NCBI GenBank assembly: GCA_964586425.1
Contig: CAZPHI010000005.1
Span: 8,338-72,337, forward strand
Direction: 5' to 3'
Length of the DNA: 64,000 nt
Origin: CAZPHI01 sp964586425
GTDB taxonomy: Bacteria; Bacillota; Clostridia; Lachnospirales; Lachnospiraceae
The translations under genes and the position numbers were made by a program. Below the pieces are notes generated by a model, which had not been told where the DNA came from, searched no databases, and worked only from the letters and a program-made list of their open reading frames with translations. Positions 1-8,524 of the stretch are shown piece by piece (position 1 is the stretch's first letter; each line of letters begins with the position of its first letter).

Positions 1-101
1 AAACATACGAGGATAATACAATTGCCAGTTATGGAAGTATTAGTGAAGGTTTTTAGACCAATGGCCTAAGCTATGGTGATGAGCCGGATAGTTATGTAAG
101 A

Positions 102-2528
102 ATGGGATATGAGGTTGTTGATAAGAATGGCAAAATATACGGTGTAATTAGATATAATAATGTTGATAGATGTGATATCTCATTATTCATGTCTAATATG
201 AGAGAGAATAATAGAACACTTTGCATGCATAGTGTTGAGATGTGGAATGCAATATCATATCTTTATGGCTATGATACACCGACTTCTTTTGATGAAAAGA
301 TATTCAATATTAACGAGCAGCTAGCAGAGAATTACAGTGATCTTTATCATTACTGTGCTAATATCTCCAAATCGGAGGCATATCAGAATATTGCTGGAGG
401 AGTATCTTCATTTTTTCCAGAATATTCTTATCCAAATCCATTAAAGTTTGGCGCATATGCAACTAATTATATGTGTACTACAGGATATGTACCAACATTT
501 ATCGTTAGACCATATGCACCTTCAGAGGGACGTAATGAAAGTTTATCATATTTTGCTTGTGGATTTGTTAATCCATCAATGTTTGAAGAGGTAAAGTACG
601 TTCCTTATACTGATGAGGAGAATACATTATTGAAGAAGGTTCGTGATACTTATGTAGCTAGTGTTAGTACATATAATCAAGCTACTTCGTATTATGATAT
701 AGAACCTCAGTATAATGTACTTCCATTAACGGCAGGAATGCTTAATGAGAATATAGCAATCGGTGCTGTCGGTTATCTTAATGCGATTCGTGTAGGAGCA
801 GGACTTAATCCACTAACATATTCAAGAACCTTATCAGAAGCAGCCCAGTGTAAATCGACATTAACTGTGTATATGAGTGCTAATGGAATCTCGAACCCTA
901 ATCCTCATTATCCAGCAAAACCTGAAGGCGTTGATGATGATTTATACCAGAAGTCGAAGCTTGGTAGTGGTGAGAACTTATTCATGTGTGGTATCTTGAA
1001 TACTGATATCATCGGAAGTCTTACATATGCATTAGACGATTCATATGGTAGTGGACAGTTATATTCTAGAGGACATAGATATAATCTGCTTGATCCAAGC
1101 TGGACCGAGATTGGTGTTGGTAATACAGTACAGCAGGGCGTTCATAAGATGACGGGTAACCAGAGCTCGAATGTTGAAGTCGTTGGCTGGCCAAGTAAGG
1201 GTATTATGCCATCAGAGAGTGGAATCACTAAGGATACAATGTTCACATGCCAATTCTATAACGGATACAGTTCAACGGATAATACAGAGATAACTATTCG
1301 TTGTCTTAATACAGATACAGAATGGAATATTGCGAAAGCAACACTTACCAAAGATCAGGATTTCAATTCATCAGGAAGCCTTATAAGTTATAAGGATTCA
1401 ACGATGTCATTTGGAATTGGTAATGTATATACCATAACATTCGACCACCTCGTAGACCGCGACGGTAATGAGGTATCTTATTCTTACAGAAGTATATATA
1501 CTAATGCCTATGTTGCAACATCGGAGGATTCATCTCCTGAATCAATCACACTTAGTGAGAATGCTATAACAGTAGAGTTAGGAAAGACTCATAAGGTAAA
1601 TGCTGTTATAACTCCAGACACAGCAAAGAATATGCGAGTTTTGTGGAGTAGTGACAATACAGATGTAGCAACTGTCAATGAGAATGGTGTTATTACAGCA
1701 GTATCTAAGGGCGTTGCGCATATAACTGCTAGAACAGAAGCTAATAATCTTACAGCTACGTGTACGGTTAATATAATTGATAAAATTCCAACCAAGGAAG
1801 AACTAACAGAGAACTTTGTTAAGAGAATGTATACAGTTGTGCTTGGAAGAGATGCCGAAACAGAAGGTCTTACAGTATGGACTAATGCATTGCTTAATAA
1901 GCAGGTAACAGGAGCGCAGGTTGCTGAATTATTCATTGGTGGAGATGAGTTTACAAGTAAGAATACTACAGATGCAGATTATATTGATATTGTATATAAG
2001 ACAATGATGGACCGTGAATCAGAGGATAAAGGTAAAGTAACCTGGATGACTGTATTAGGAGATGGTATGTCTAGAACATTCGTATTAAGCCAGTTTGTAA
2101 GCTCTGCAGAATTCACAGACATATGTAACCGATACGGAATAGACAAGGGAAGCGTTGCGTCAACTGAATCAAGAGATAAGAATTATAATGTTACCTGCTT
2201 TGTTAACAGATGTTACAGATATATTCTTGAGAGAAAAGGTGAGGCAGATGGCCTTAATACCTGGACAGATGTAATTCTTACTAAAAAAGCCACAGTTAAA
2301 GAGATTGCTCATCTATTCTTGTTCTCAGATGAAGAGAATGCAAAAGGACTATCATCAACAGAATACACATATATACTTTACCGTGCATTCATGGGAAGAG
2401 AACCAGAAAACGAAGAGGTAGTTACAATGTGGTCCGAACATATCGAGACAGAATCACTTGAAACAGTCTTTGATGTATTCGTAGATTCAAAGGAATTTGG
2501 AGATATAGTCGCTGGATATGGACTATAA
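102..2528 (+). CDS. Secreted-type CAP (SCP/YkwD) protein with Ig-like and two DUF4214 domains; 5' end damaged or incomplete
   Basis: The 808-residue frame has an unassigned N-terminal part, a CAP/SCP domain at about 215-350 (LNAIRVGAGLNPL, GENLF, GHRYNLLDPSWTEIGVG), a Big_2 Ig-like domain at about 478-560 and two DUF4214 domains at about 566-680 and 690-808. CAP proteins are usually extracellular; DUF4214 is a helical domain common at the ends of secreted Lachnospiraceae proteins. The ATG at 102 is doubtful: it has no good ribosome binding site and no signal peptide. The same frame stays open upstream to a TAG at 54-56, and beyond that again to the window edge with protein-like sequence. The true gene probably begins before the window and carries a nonsense codon, or the TAG is a sequence error. 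No obvious terminator lies in the 49 bases before the next gene, whose protein has the same C-terminal module. Confidence 0.75.
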   Translation: MGYEVVDKNGKIYGVIRYNNVDRCDISLFMSNMRENNRTLCMHSVEMWNAISYLYGYDTPTSFDEKIFNINEQLAENYSDLYHYCANISKSEAYQNIAGGVSSFFPEYSYPNPLKFGAYATNYMCTTGYVPTFIVRPYAPSEGRNESLSYFACGFVNPSMFEEVKYVPYTDEENTLLKKVRDTYVASVSTYNQATSYYDIEPQYNVLPLTAGMLNENIAIGAVGYLNAIRVGAGLNPLTYSRTLSEAAQCKSTLTVYMSANGISNPNPHYPAKPEGVDDDLYQKSKLGSGENLFMCGILNTDIIGSLTYALDDSYGSGQLYSRGHRYNLLDPSWTEIGVGNTVQQGVHKMTGNQSSNVEVVGWPSKGIMPSESGITKDTMFTCQFYNGYSSTDNTEITIRCLNTDTEWNIAKATLTKDQDFNSSGSLISYKDSTMSFGIGNVYTITFDHLVDRDGNEVSYSYRSIYTNAYVATSEDSSPESITLSENAITVELGKTHKVNAVITPDTAKNMRVLWSSDNTDVATVNENGVITAVSKGVAHITARTEANNLTATCTVNIIDKIPTKEELTENFVKRMYTVVLGRDAETEGLTVWTNALLNKQVTGAQVAELFIGGDEFTSKNTTDADYIDIVYKTMMDRESEDKGKVTWMTVLGDGMSRTFVLSQFVSSAEFTDICNRYGIDKGSVASTESRDKNYNVTCFVNRCYRYILERKGEADGLNTWTDVILTKKATVKEIAHLFLFSDEENAKGLSSTEYTYILYRAFMGREPENEEVVTMWSEHIETESLETVFDVFVDSKEFGDIVAGYGL

Positions 2529-2577
2529 GATAATTAATCAATAGTAGAGATGCTGTAATAATATATTATATAAGAAG

Positions 2578-5500
2578 ATGGAGAATAAAGTGAGAAAAAG
2601 AATAATAGCTGCAATATTGGCAGCACTAATGATTATAGGATTAATTCCAGTAGATTGTCTTACGACAGTTAATGCTGGTGAAACGGCAGCTTTTGCAGAA
2701 CCAAAGGTACTGTTAAAATCAGGAGATAAAAAGCTTTCGCTTTCATGGACTGGAGATGCATCTACAACAAGTTATGATTTGGCATATAGACTAGCCGATT
2801 CTAGTGAAAGATATGCGACACCTGTACCAGAGTCACAGCGAGAGTACAGCACAGTATTCACAAATCAGACAACAACATCATATGTGTTTACTGATTTGAA
2901 GGAACTTGGATACTATTATTTTAGAGTAACAGCACATGGCGCTAATGGTGAAACAAGCGTAGGGTATGCTAATGGATATTATCAGAGTAATAATTCAGGT
3001 AAAACATTCACAGCATTAAATATCGGCTCAGGTTCTGGCTCAGGAAAGATAAGTGGTGATTTTACTAATGGATTAACACTTACACCTGGTTCTAGCAAAT
3101 TAGCGGATAGTGAAGATGGCTTCAGCTATTACTATACAAGCGTTAAGGCCAGTGAGAATTTTATTATCACTGCAACATTTACCGTTAAAGACGGAAGTAA
3201 TTCTGATAACCAGTCAGGACTCGGCATTATAGCAACTGATACACTTGGAACTAAGAATTCTAAGGCCAAATATCTTAATTCAGTTGCCTGTGGCGCATTC
3301 AAGCTGGCTGGTAAGGAGACACTATACAGAGCACCAGGATTCAGATATGTAACAGGTTACGTTGACCCTAAGGGTAATGTTCCATATGATCCGGCAAGTA
3401 CGGCTGAATATACACCAGGACTTAGAAATATGGTCAACAAATACAGCTTTGATTCAACATGGAAGGATACAGGATTTGTAACAGGTTCTACATATACATT
3501 CACACTTAGAAAGTCTAATAGTGGATACGAAGGCACAATGTCTGGGGATAATCAAACATTTATCCAGTATGATGCGGATTCACTTATGGTTCAGGAAGAC
3601 GGAAAAATCTATGCTGGTTTCTTCGCCTCACGTAACATTGTGGTTAATGTAACTGATATGAATATGACAGTGCTTTCGGCAGCAAGTGATGAGCCTGCTG
3701 TGGACCCCCCAGTTGAATATATGTCAAAAAGCGTAAATGTATCATCACCTACTACAACAGGTATAGCTGATTATAATTATGAGATAAGAGCTAATTATGC
3801 TGGTACAATCTCAATCACAGATGACGAAGGTCGAGTAGTTGTATCAGGCGACCACATTAATGCTAACGAGTATTATCATAAAGCGATAACACTTACAAAG
3901 GAAAAGACAACATTAACAGCGACGGTAGTTCCGGATGCTAATCCGTTACTTGAGAATCTTGACCCGGTAACAAGAAAGAATACCGTAATGTATAAGCAAT
4001 ACGGCACAGAGAATCAGACAATAGTAGTCAGTGCAGACGGTAAGGCCACAGGTACAGGCTCATACGAGAATCCATTAGATATATATACGGCAGTTGCTTA
4101 TGCGCAGCCAGGACAGACTATTCTTATGAAGAATGGAACATATGCATTAACGAATGCAGTTACAATTCAAAAGGGTCATAATGGTGATGCTTTAAAACCA
4201 ATCTCAGTTATAGCAGAGAGCTATAAAGGCGTAGTGCTTGATTATACCAATCTTAATCAGACTACTGGTGCTGGATGGACTGTGAGTGGAGATTACTGGC
4301 ATGTGTATGGACTTGAAATCAAGAATACACCGCATGATGTTGTGGGCTTACAGGTTCGCGGACATCATAATACTATAGAGATGGTGGTTGTTCATGATAT
4401 AGGAACAACAGGTCTTCAGATTAATGGCTCATCTCAGGATACTATTGATTTGTGGCCATCTGATAACTATATACTTAATTGTGAAGCCTACAATTGTATA
4501 GATTCTAAGATGAATGATGCAGATGGTTTTGCTGCTAAGATAACATGTGGATATAACAATGTGTTTGAAGGCTGTATATCACACAATAATATTGATGATG
4601 GTTGGGATCTGTATGCTAAGTCAACAAGTGGACAGATTGGACCAGTTGTAATTAAGAATTGTGTTGCATATGCTAATGGATATCTTACAACTTATGAAGA
4701 GGATGGATTAGTTGGCGAAGGTAACGGCTTTAAACTAGGTGGAGAGAATATCCCATCAAGCCATCAGTTACTTAACAGTGTGTCATTCTGTAATGGCGCA
4801 AGAGGTGTTACAAGTAATAGTAATCCATATGCAATAATCCATAATGTAATCAATTATAATAATTCAGTACTTGTTGATACTTCAAACTTTGCATTATTCT
4901 CAGGAATAATTAAAGCTACAAAGTATGAAGTTACAGGAGTTATTTCAATTAATAATAATACAAAACAAGCTGACCAAAGAACATTAGTTAATCAGAGTTC
5001 TATTGATAATACTACAAATTATTATTGGAATGGAACTGCAGCAAAGAATTCAGCTGGAAAGTCAGCATCAACTTCATGGTTTGAAAGTGTTGATACAACA
5101 GTGCTTCCAACAAGAAATGCTGATGGAACAATCAACATGCATAACCTACTTAAACCAACGTCAAGTATGCCAGCAGACACAGGCGTTGATTATGCTGAGC
5201 TTGAAGGAACTAAAGGAACAATTACAGATATAGAAGCAAAGTTTAATGAACTTAAAGCACAAGCAATTACAGATGTTGATGCCAATGCTTATAAGCTTAT
5301 ACAGGATTATGTAAAACGTATGTATAACATTGTTTTAGGAAGGGATGCAGAAGAAGAGGGACTTTATGTGTGGTCTCTTGCACTTCGCAATAATCAGGTA
5401 TCTGGCGCGGATGTTGCTAATATGTTCATCTGTGGACCTGAATTTGAAAAACGTGGAGTAACAGATTCTGAATTTGTCGATATCATGTATAAAACAATGA

Positions 5501-6021
5501 TGGATAGAGAGTCAGAGCCTACTGGTAAAGCAACATGGCTTGAAGTACTTGATAATGGCATGTCTAGAACCTTCGTATTAAGTCAGTTTGTACAATCTGA
5601 TGAATTCACCGCAATATGTAATAGATATGGAATTGCTAAAGGCAGCGTTACTACAAGTGATTCAAGAGATAAGAATTACAAAGTCACATCATTCGTCAGT
5701 CGTTGTTACAAGTATATTCTTGAACGTAAAGGTGAGGAGGATGGTCTTAATACCTGGACTAATGTAATACTTACAAAACAGGCAGAAGTAAAGGAGATTG
5801 CGCATATGTTCTTATTCTCTGACGAGGAGAATGCAAAGAATCTTTCTTCTACAGAATATACATATATACTCTATCGTACATTCATGGGTAGAGAACCAGA
5901 GAGTGAAGACGTGGTCAATATGTGGGCAAGTCATATTGAAACAGATTCACTTGAAACGGTATTTGAATTCTTCGATAATTCAGATGAATTCAAAGATATA
6001 GTTGCTGGATATGGGTTGTAA
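2578..6021 (+). CDS. Secreted PL9-family pectate lyase with FN3, lectin-like and two DUF4214 domains
   Basis: The 1147-residue protein has a signal peptide (about 1-33: KRK-type basic start, hydrophobic IIAAILAALMIIGLI, then VNAGE). A fibronectin type III-like domain follows (about 40-135), then a beta-sandwich/lectin-like region (about 150-380), a linker, a right-handed beta-helix (about 490-800) and two DUF4214 domains (about 908-1147). The helix matches polysaccharide lyase family 9. In Erwinia Pel9A calcium is bound by D209, D233, D234 and D237, with K273 as catalytic base. Here D649, D673, D674 and D677 keep the 24-residue spacing and the DDGWD motif, and K719 in GNGFKLGG is the likely base. 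It should cleave polygalacturonate outside the cell by beta-elimination. The C-terminal domains closely resemble those of the preceding gene, so the two proteins may share an anchor or partner. Confidence 0.88.
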   Translation: MENKVRKRIIAAILAALMIIGLIPVDCLTTVNAGETAAFAEPKVLLKSGDKKLSLSWTGDASTTSYDLAYRLADSSERYATPVPESQREYSTVFTNQTTTSYVFTDLKELGYYYFRVTAHGANGETSVGYANGYYQSNNSGKTFTALNIGSGSGSGKISGDFTNGLTLTPGSSKLADSEDGFSYYYTSVKASENFIITATFTVKDGSNSDNQSGLGIIATDTLGTKNSKAKYLNSVACGAFKLAGKETLYRAPGFRYVTGYVDPKGNVPYDPASTAEYTPGLRNMVNKYSFDSTWKDTGFVTGSTYTFTLRKSNSGYEGTMSGDNQTFIQYDADSLMVQEDGKIYAGFFASRNIVVNVTDMNMTVLSAASDEPAVDPPVEYMSKSVNVSSPTTTGIADYNYEIRANYAGTISITDDEGRVVVSGDHINANEYYHKAITLTKEKTTLTATVVPDANPLLENLDPVTRKNTVMYKQYGTENQTIVVSADGKATGTGSYENPLDIYTAVAYAQPGQTILMKNGTYALTNAVTIQKGHNGDALKPISVIAESYKGVVLDYTNLNQTTGAGWTVSGDYWHVYGLEIKNTPHDVVGLQVRGHHNTIEMVVVHDIGTTGLQINGSSQDTIDLWPSDNYILNCEAYNCIDSKMNDADGFAAKITCGYNNVFEGCISHNNIDDGWDLYAKSTSGQIGPVVIKNCVAYANGYLTTYEEDGLVGEGNGFKLGGENIPSSHQLLNSVSFCNGARGVTSNSNPYAIIHNVINYNNSVLVDTSNFALFSGIIKATKYEVTGVISINNNTKQADQRTLVNQSSIDNTTNYYWNGTAAKNSAGKSASTSWFESVDTTVLPTRNADGTINMHNLLKPTSSMPADTGVDYAELEGTKGTITDIEAKFNELKAQAITDVDANAYKLIQDYVKRMYNIVLGRDAEEEGLYVWSLALRNNQVSGADVANMFICGPEFEKRGVTDSEFVDIMYKTMMDRESEPTGKATWLEVLDNGMSRTFVLSQFVQSDEFTAICNRYGIAKGSVTTSDSRDKNYKVTSFVSRCYKYILERKGEEDGLNTWTNVILTKQAEVKEIAHMFLFSDEENAKNLSSTEYTYILYRTFMGREPESEDVVNMWASHIETDSLETVFEFFDNSDEFKDIVAGYGL

Positions 6022-6028
6022 ATGATAG

Positions 6029-6420
6029 GTGAAAAGGCCAAGAAGCGAAAAAAATAATCTCCTTACCTTATGGATGAGCAGCCGAAAGTGCCAAGAAGCT
6101 TAATTACAGAGTATTATAGGAGAAAGCGTGTCTGGAGTTGAAAAAAAGGCAAGAGAGAAAAAAAGTAATTTCCTTGCCTTATATTAAAGGTTTGAACTTG
6201 TGTTGAAGATGGAAAAAAGGCAAGGGAGAAGGAAAAGCAAGCTCCTTGCCTTATATTAAAGGTTTGAGCNNNNNNNNNNNNNNNNNNNNNNNNNNNNNNN
6301 NNNNNNNNNNNNNNNNNNNNNNNNNNNNNNNNNNNNNNNNNNNNNNNNNNNNNNNNNNNNNNNNNNNNNTGGAAAAAAGGCAAGGGAGAGAAAAAAGTGT
6401 ACTCCTTGCCTTTTACACTC
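6029..6420. repeat. Tandem ~72-bp hairpin repeats interrupted by an assembly gap
   Basis: Imperfect units begin near 6140, 6211 and 6370, with a decayed unit near 6034-6074. Each has an A-run, GGCAAGRGAG, a short A-rich loop, CTCCTTGCC or TTCCTTGCC, and then (before the gap) TTATATTAAAGGTTTGA (copies at 6179-6195 and 6251-6267, period 72). The arms pair as GGCAAGG/CCTTGCC. Read on the minus strand each hairpin is followed by six or seven T, the shape of an intrinsic terminator. The repeat itself probably broke the assembly. Confidence 0.75.
6270..6369. other. Assembly gap (100 N)
   Basis: Exactly 100 undetermined bases, which is the usual placeholder for a gap of unknown size. It lies inside the tandem hairpin repeats, so more repeat copies are probably missing and downstream distances to the lyase gene are uncertain. 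Confidence 0.97.
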
Positions 6421-6501
6421 ACAAATCATTCTTGCAAATCATTCTTATAAGTGTTAATATTGTAAAAGATATGTAATTCGAACGATTTCGAACAATTGAA
6501 T

Positions 6502-6545
6502 AGGACAGTTCATTCGTACCATCCTGTCGTAAAACAAAACTAGGA
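6502..6545 (+). promoter_or_regulatory. Candidate preQ1-I riboswitch aptamer
   Basis: A 5-bp stem GACAG (6504-6508) / CTGTC (6524-6528) encloses a loop that starts TTC and contains TACC. It is followed by the A-rich tail GTAAAACAAAACTAGGA (6529-6545). This is the layout of the small preQ1-I aptamer (stem, TTC...TACAC loop, stem, A-rich tail ending ACTA). It stands in front of queD-queE-folE-queC-queF, the usual target. The second pseudoknot helix is not clear by eye, so the call rests on layout and position. Confidence 0.58.
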
Positions 6546-6580
6546 CAATGCATTGCATAGTCTTAGACTGTGCTTTTTTT
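6540..6580 (+). terminator. Attenuator: antiterminator/terminator pair of the que leader
   Basis: GCATAGTC (6555-6562) and GACTGTGC (6566-6573) form an 8-bp stem with a TTA loop and one G-U pair, followed by seven T (6574-6580): an intrinsic terminator. The aptamer tail CTAGGAC (6540-6546) can instead pair with GTCTTAG (6560-6566), seven pairs including one G-U, which would break the terminator. Binding of preQ1 would hold the tail in the aptamer and favour termination. The pairings are read from sequence; the mechanism is inferred. Confidence 0.7.
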
Positions 6581-6627
6581 GTGCTTTTTTGTACTTTTGT
6601 AACTTTTTACAAAGACAGGTGATGCAA

Positions 6628-6695
6628 AAGATTTGAGAATGATTAAGATTTGAGAATGATTAAGATTTGAGATTAATTAAGATTGGAGATAAAAC
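6628..6695 (+). repeat. Four 17-bp tandem repeats ending in the queD ribosome binding site
   Basis: Units AAGATTTGAGAATGATT (6628-6644 and 6645-6661, identical), AAGATTTGAGATTAATT (6662-6678) and AAGATTGGAGATAAAAC (6679-6695) have a period of exactly 17. In the last unit one T-to-G change gives TTGGAG, which serves as the Shine-Dalgarno sequence of queD (start 6699). Confidence 0.85.
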
Positions 6696-6698
6696 AAG

Positions 6699-7118
6699 AT
6701 GTATAGTTTGACTACAGAGAATAGCTTTGATTCAGCACATTTTTTGGCTGGATATGAGGGCAAATGCAGTAATATTCATGGACATCGCTGGAGAGTGGTA
6801 GCAACGATTAAAAGTGATGAGATACAGGATAAAGGCCAGATGCGTGGAATGATTGTGGACTTTGGTGATTTTAAGAAGGATTTGAAGGAAATTACTGATT
6901 TTTATGATCATGCACTTGTAATAGAAAAAGGCAGCCTGAAAGCAAAGACGATGGAAGCTTTGGCAGAAGAGAATTTTAGAATAATTGAAGTAGATTTTAG
7001 GCCAACAGCTGAGAATTTGGCAAAACATTTTTTTGATAAGATGCAAGGATGTGGATATGCGGTACAGGAGATAAAGGTGTTTGAGACACCCAATAACTGT
7101 GCGACTTACAGTGAATAG
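6699..7118 (+). CDS. queD: 6-carboxy-5,6,7,8-tetrahydropterin synthase
   Basis: QueD turns 7,8-dihydroneopterin triphosphate into 6-carboxytetrahydropterin, the first dedicated step to queuosine. The 139-residue protein shows the PTPS/QueD pattern: H14 in FDSAHFL, catalytic C23 and zinc ligands H27 and H29 in CSNIHGH (the CxxxHGH signature separates QueD from true PTPS), then YDHALV, PTAEN and ETPNNCATY near the end. Length is normal. The ATG is preceded by TTGGAG, part of a 17-bp repeat. It is the first gene of queD-queE-folE-queC-queF and is probably controlled by the leader attenuator at 6502-6580. Confidence 0.95.
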   Translation: MYSLTTENSFDSAHFLAGYEGKCSNIHGHRWRVVATIKSDEIQDKGQMRGMIVDFGDFKKDLKEITDFYDHALVIEKGSLKAKTMEALAEENFRIIEVDFRPTAENLAKHFFDKMQGCGYAVQEIKVFETPNNCATYSE

Positions 7119-7147
7119 AGCATGAGTGGAGAGGTATTAGAATTATT

Positions 7148-7825
7148 ATGGAATACAAAGTAGTAGAAAAGTTCGTCAGTATTAATGGTGAAGGATATAA
7201 AGCTGGACAGTTGGCGGTATTTGTAAGATTCGCAGGCTGCAATTTGAATTGTGGTTATTGTGATACAAAGTGGGCTAATGAAGCTGAAGCACCATATGAG
7301 ATTATGACAGAGAAAGAGATATTAGATTATATTAAAGAAACTGGAGTAATTAATGTTACACTTACAGGTGGTGAGCCACTTTGCAGGAAAGGATGCGCCG
7401 AATTACTTGCAATGCTTTTGTCGGATGAACGCTTGTATATAGAGATAGAAACCAATGGAAGCATTGACCTTAGTGAATATAAAGATATTAAGAAGGCTGC
7501 GGGTAAGAGGCTTTCATATACTTGTGATTACAAACTTCCAATGAGTGGAATGGAAGCTTATATGAAGCTTTCTAATATGGAGATTCTAGATGAATTTGAT
7601 ACAGTGAAGTTCGTATCGTCATCAAGAAAAGATCTCGATAAGGCTAAAGAAATAATAGATACATACAGACTTGATGAACGTTGTCATGTCTATATAAGTC
7701 CTGTATTTGGCGCAATTAAGCCAGTTGAGATTGTAGATTATATGATAGAACATAATATGAATAAGGTGAATATGCAGTTGCAGCTTCACAAATTCATATG
7801 GAATCCAGAAGAAAGAGGTGTATAG
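7148..7825 (+). CDS. queE: 7-carboxy-7-deazaguanine synthase (radical SAM)
   Basis: QueE rearranges carboxytetrahydropterin to 7-carboxy-7-deazaguanine, the second queuosine step, in the cytosol. The 225-residue protein has the [4Fe-4S] cysteines C31, C35 and C38 in CNLNCGYC (CxxxCxxC) close to the N-terminus, preceded by GEGYKAG, and TGGEPL downstream, all typical of the family. It starts 29 bases after queD with GAGAGG-type spacing (TGGAGAGG) and ends 3 bases before folE, so it is co-transcribed. Length is normal and I see nothing unusual. Confidence 0.94.
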   Translation: MEYKVVEKFVSINGEGYKAGQLAVFVRFAGCNLNCGYCDTKWANEAEAPYEIMTEKEILDYIKETGVINVTLTGGEPLCRKGCAELLAMLLSDERLYIEIETNGSIDLSEYKDIKKAAGKRLSYTCDYKLPMSGMEAYMKLSNMEILDEFDTVKFVSSSRKDLDKAKEIIDTYRLDERCHVYISPVFGAIKPVEIVDYMIEHNMNKVNMQLQLHKFIWNPEERGV

Positions 7826-7828
7826 ATA

Positions 7829-8413
7829 ATGAGTGAAAAAACAATAGATACCAAGGCAATTGAAGAACATATCCGTGGTATACTTACTGCACTTTTAGAT
7901 GACCCGGAAAGGGAAGGACTCAAAGATACTCCAAAGCGTGTTGCAGCCATGTATGAGGAGATGTTTGAGGGCATGAAGTATACTAACAGCGAGATAGCTG
8001 AGATGCTCGATAAAACATTTGAAGATGACCTTGATATAAGAGGCAATGATATCGTTATAGTTAGAGATATTGATATATTCAGTCACTGTGAACATCATAT
8101 TGCGTTAATGTATGATATGACTGTTAATGTGGCATATATACCTAATGGCAAGGTTATTGGAATTAGCAAGATTGCAAGAATGGCTGATCTTGTATCAAAG
8201 AGATTACAGCTTCAGGAAAGAATTGGTACAGACATTGCTGAAATAATGGAGATGATAACCGGCTCAAGTGATATTGCAGTAGTTATACAAGGACATCATT
8301 CCTGCATGACAGCAAGAGGAATTAAGAAGAACAATTCTAAGACAGTTACTACAACTTTGAGAGGAAAATTCAAAGATAATCCAGAATTAGTTGGCAGCTA
8401 TAACCTTATTTAA
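7829..8413 (+). CDS. folE: GTP cyclohydrolase I
   Basis: FolE opens GTP to 7,8-dihydroneopterin triphosphate, shared precursor of folate and queuosine. Inside this operon it most likely feeds QueD. The 194-residue protein keeps the zinc site: C87 and H90 in HCEHH and C159 in GHHSCMTARG. Other conserved parts are GLKDTPKR, IGISKIARM, QERIGTDIAE and the C-terminal RGKFKDN. The start is 3 bases after the queE stop; the upstream GAAAGAGGTG is the likely ribosome binding site. No folate genes follow, which supports the queuosine role. Confidence 0.95.
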   Translation: MSEKTIDTKAIEEHIRGILTALLDDPEREGLKDTPKRVAAMYEEMFEGMKYTNSEIAEMLDKTFEDDLDIRGNDIVIVRDIDIFSHCEHHIALMYDMTVNVAYIPNGKVIGISKIARMADLVSKRLQLQERIGTDIAEIMEMITGSSDIAVVIQGHHSCMTARGIKKNNSKTVTTTLRGKFKDNPELVGSYNLI

Positions 8414-8524
8414 TTAGCTGCGCAAACGGTCTGCTTAGAATTCTATTCGGTTTGTACATTATATACACATTAATAAGTTTCGCATATAACAAAATAAAAT
8501 TATATTATAGAAAGTGTGAAGAAT
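8414..8524. other. folE-queC gap with a fragment of the palindromic element seen at 38750-38869
   Basis: Bases 8420-8445 (GCGCAAACGGTC, then TTAGAATT) closely resemble the right arm of the palindromic element near 38840-38860 (ACGCAACGGTC, then TTAGAATT). No matching left arm is seen here. The rest is AT-rich leader before queC; I see no terminator, so the operon probably reads through. Confidence 0.45.

Noticed and set aside
6140..6420. CRISPR array
   Set aside because: Units are contiguous tandem repeats with hairpins, not short repeats separated by unique spacers, and no cas genes are present.
6114..6476. Open frames crossing the N gap on both strands
   Set aside because: They are built largely from undetermined bases and hairpin repeats; no domain or start signal.
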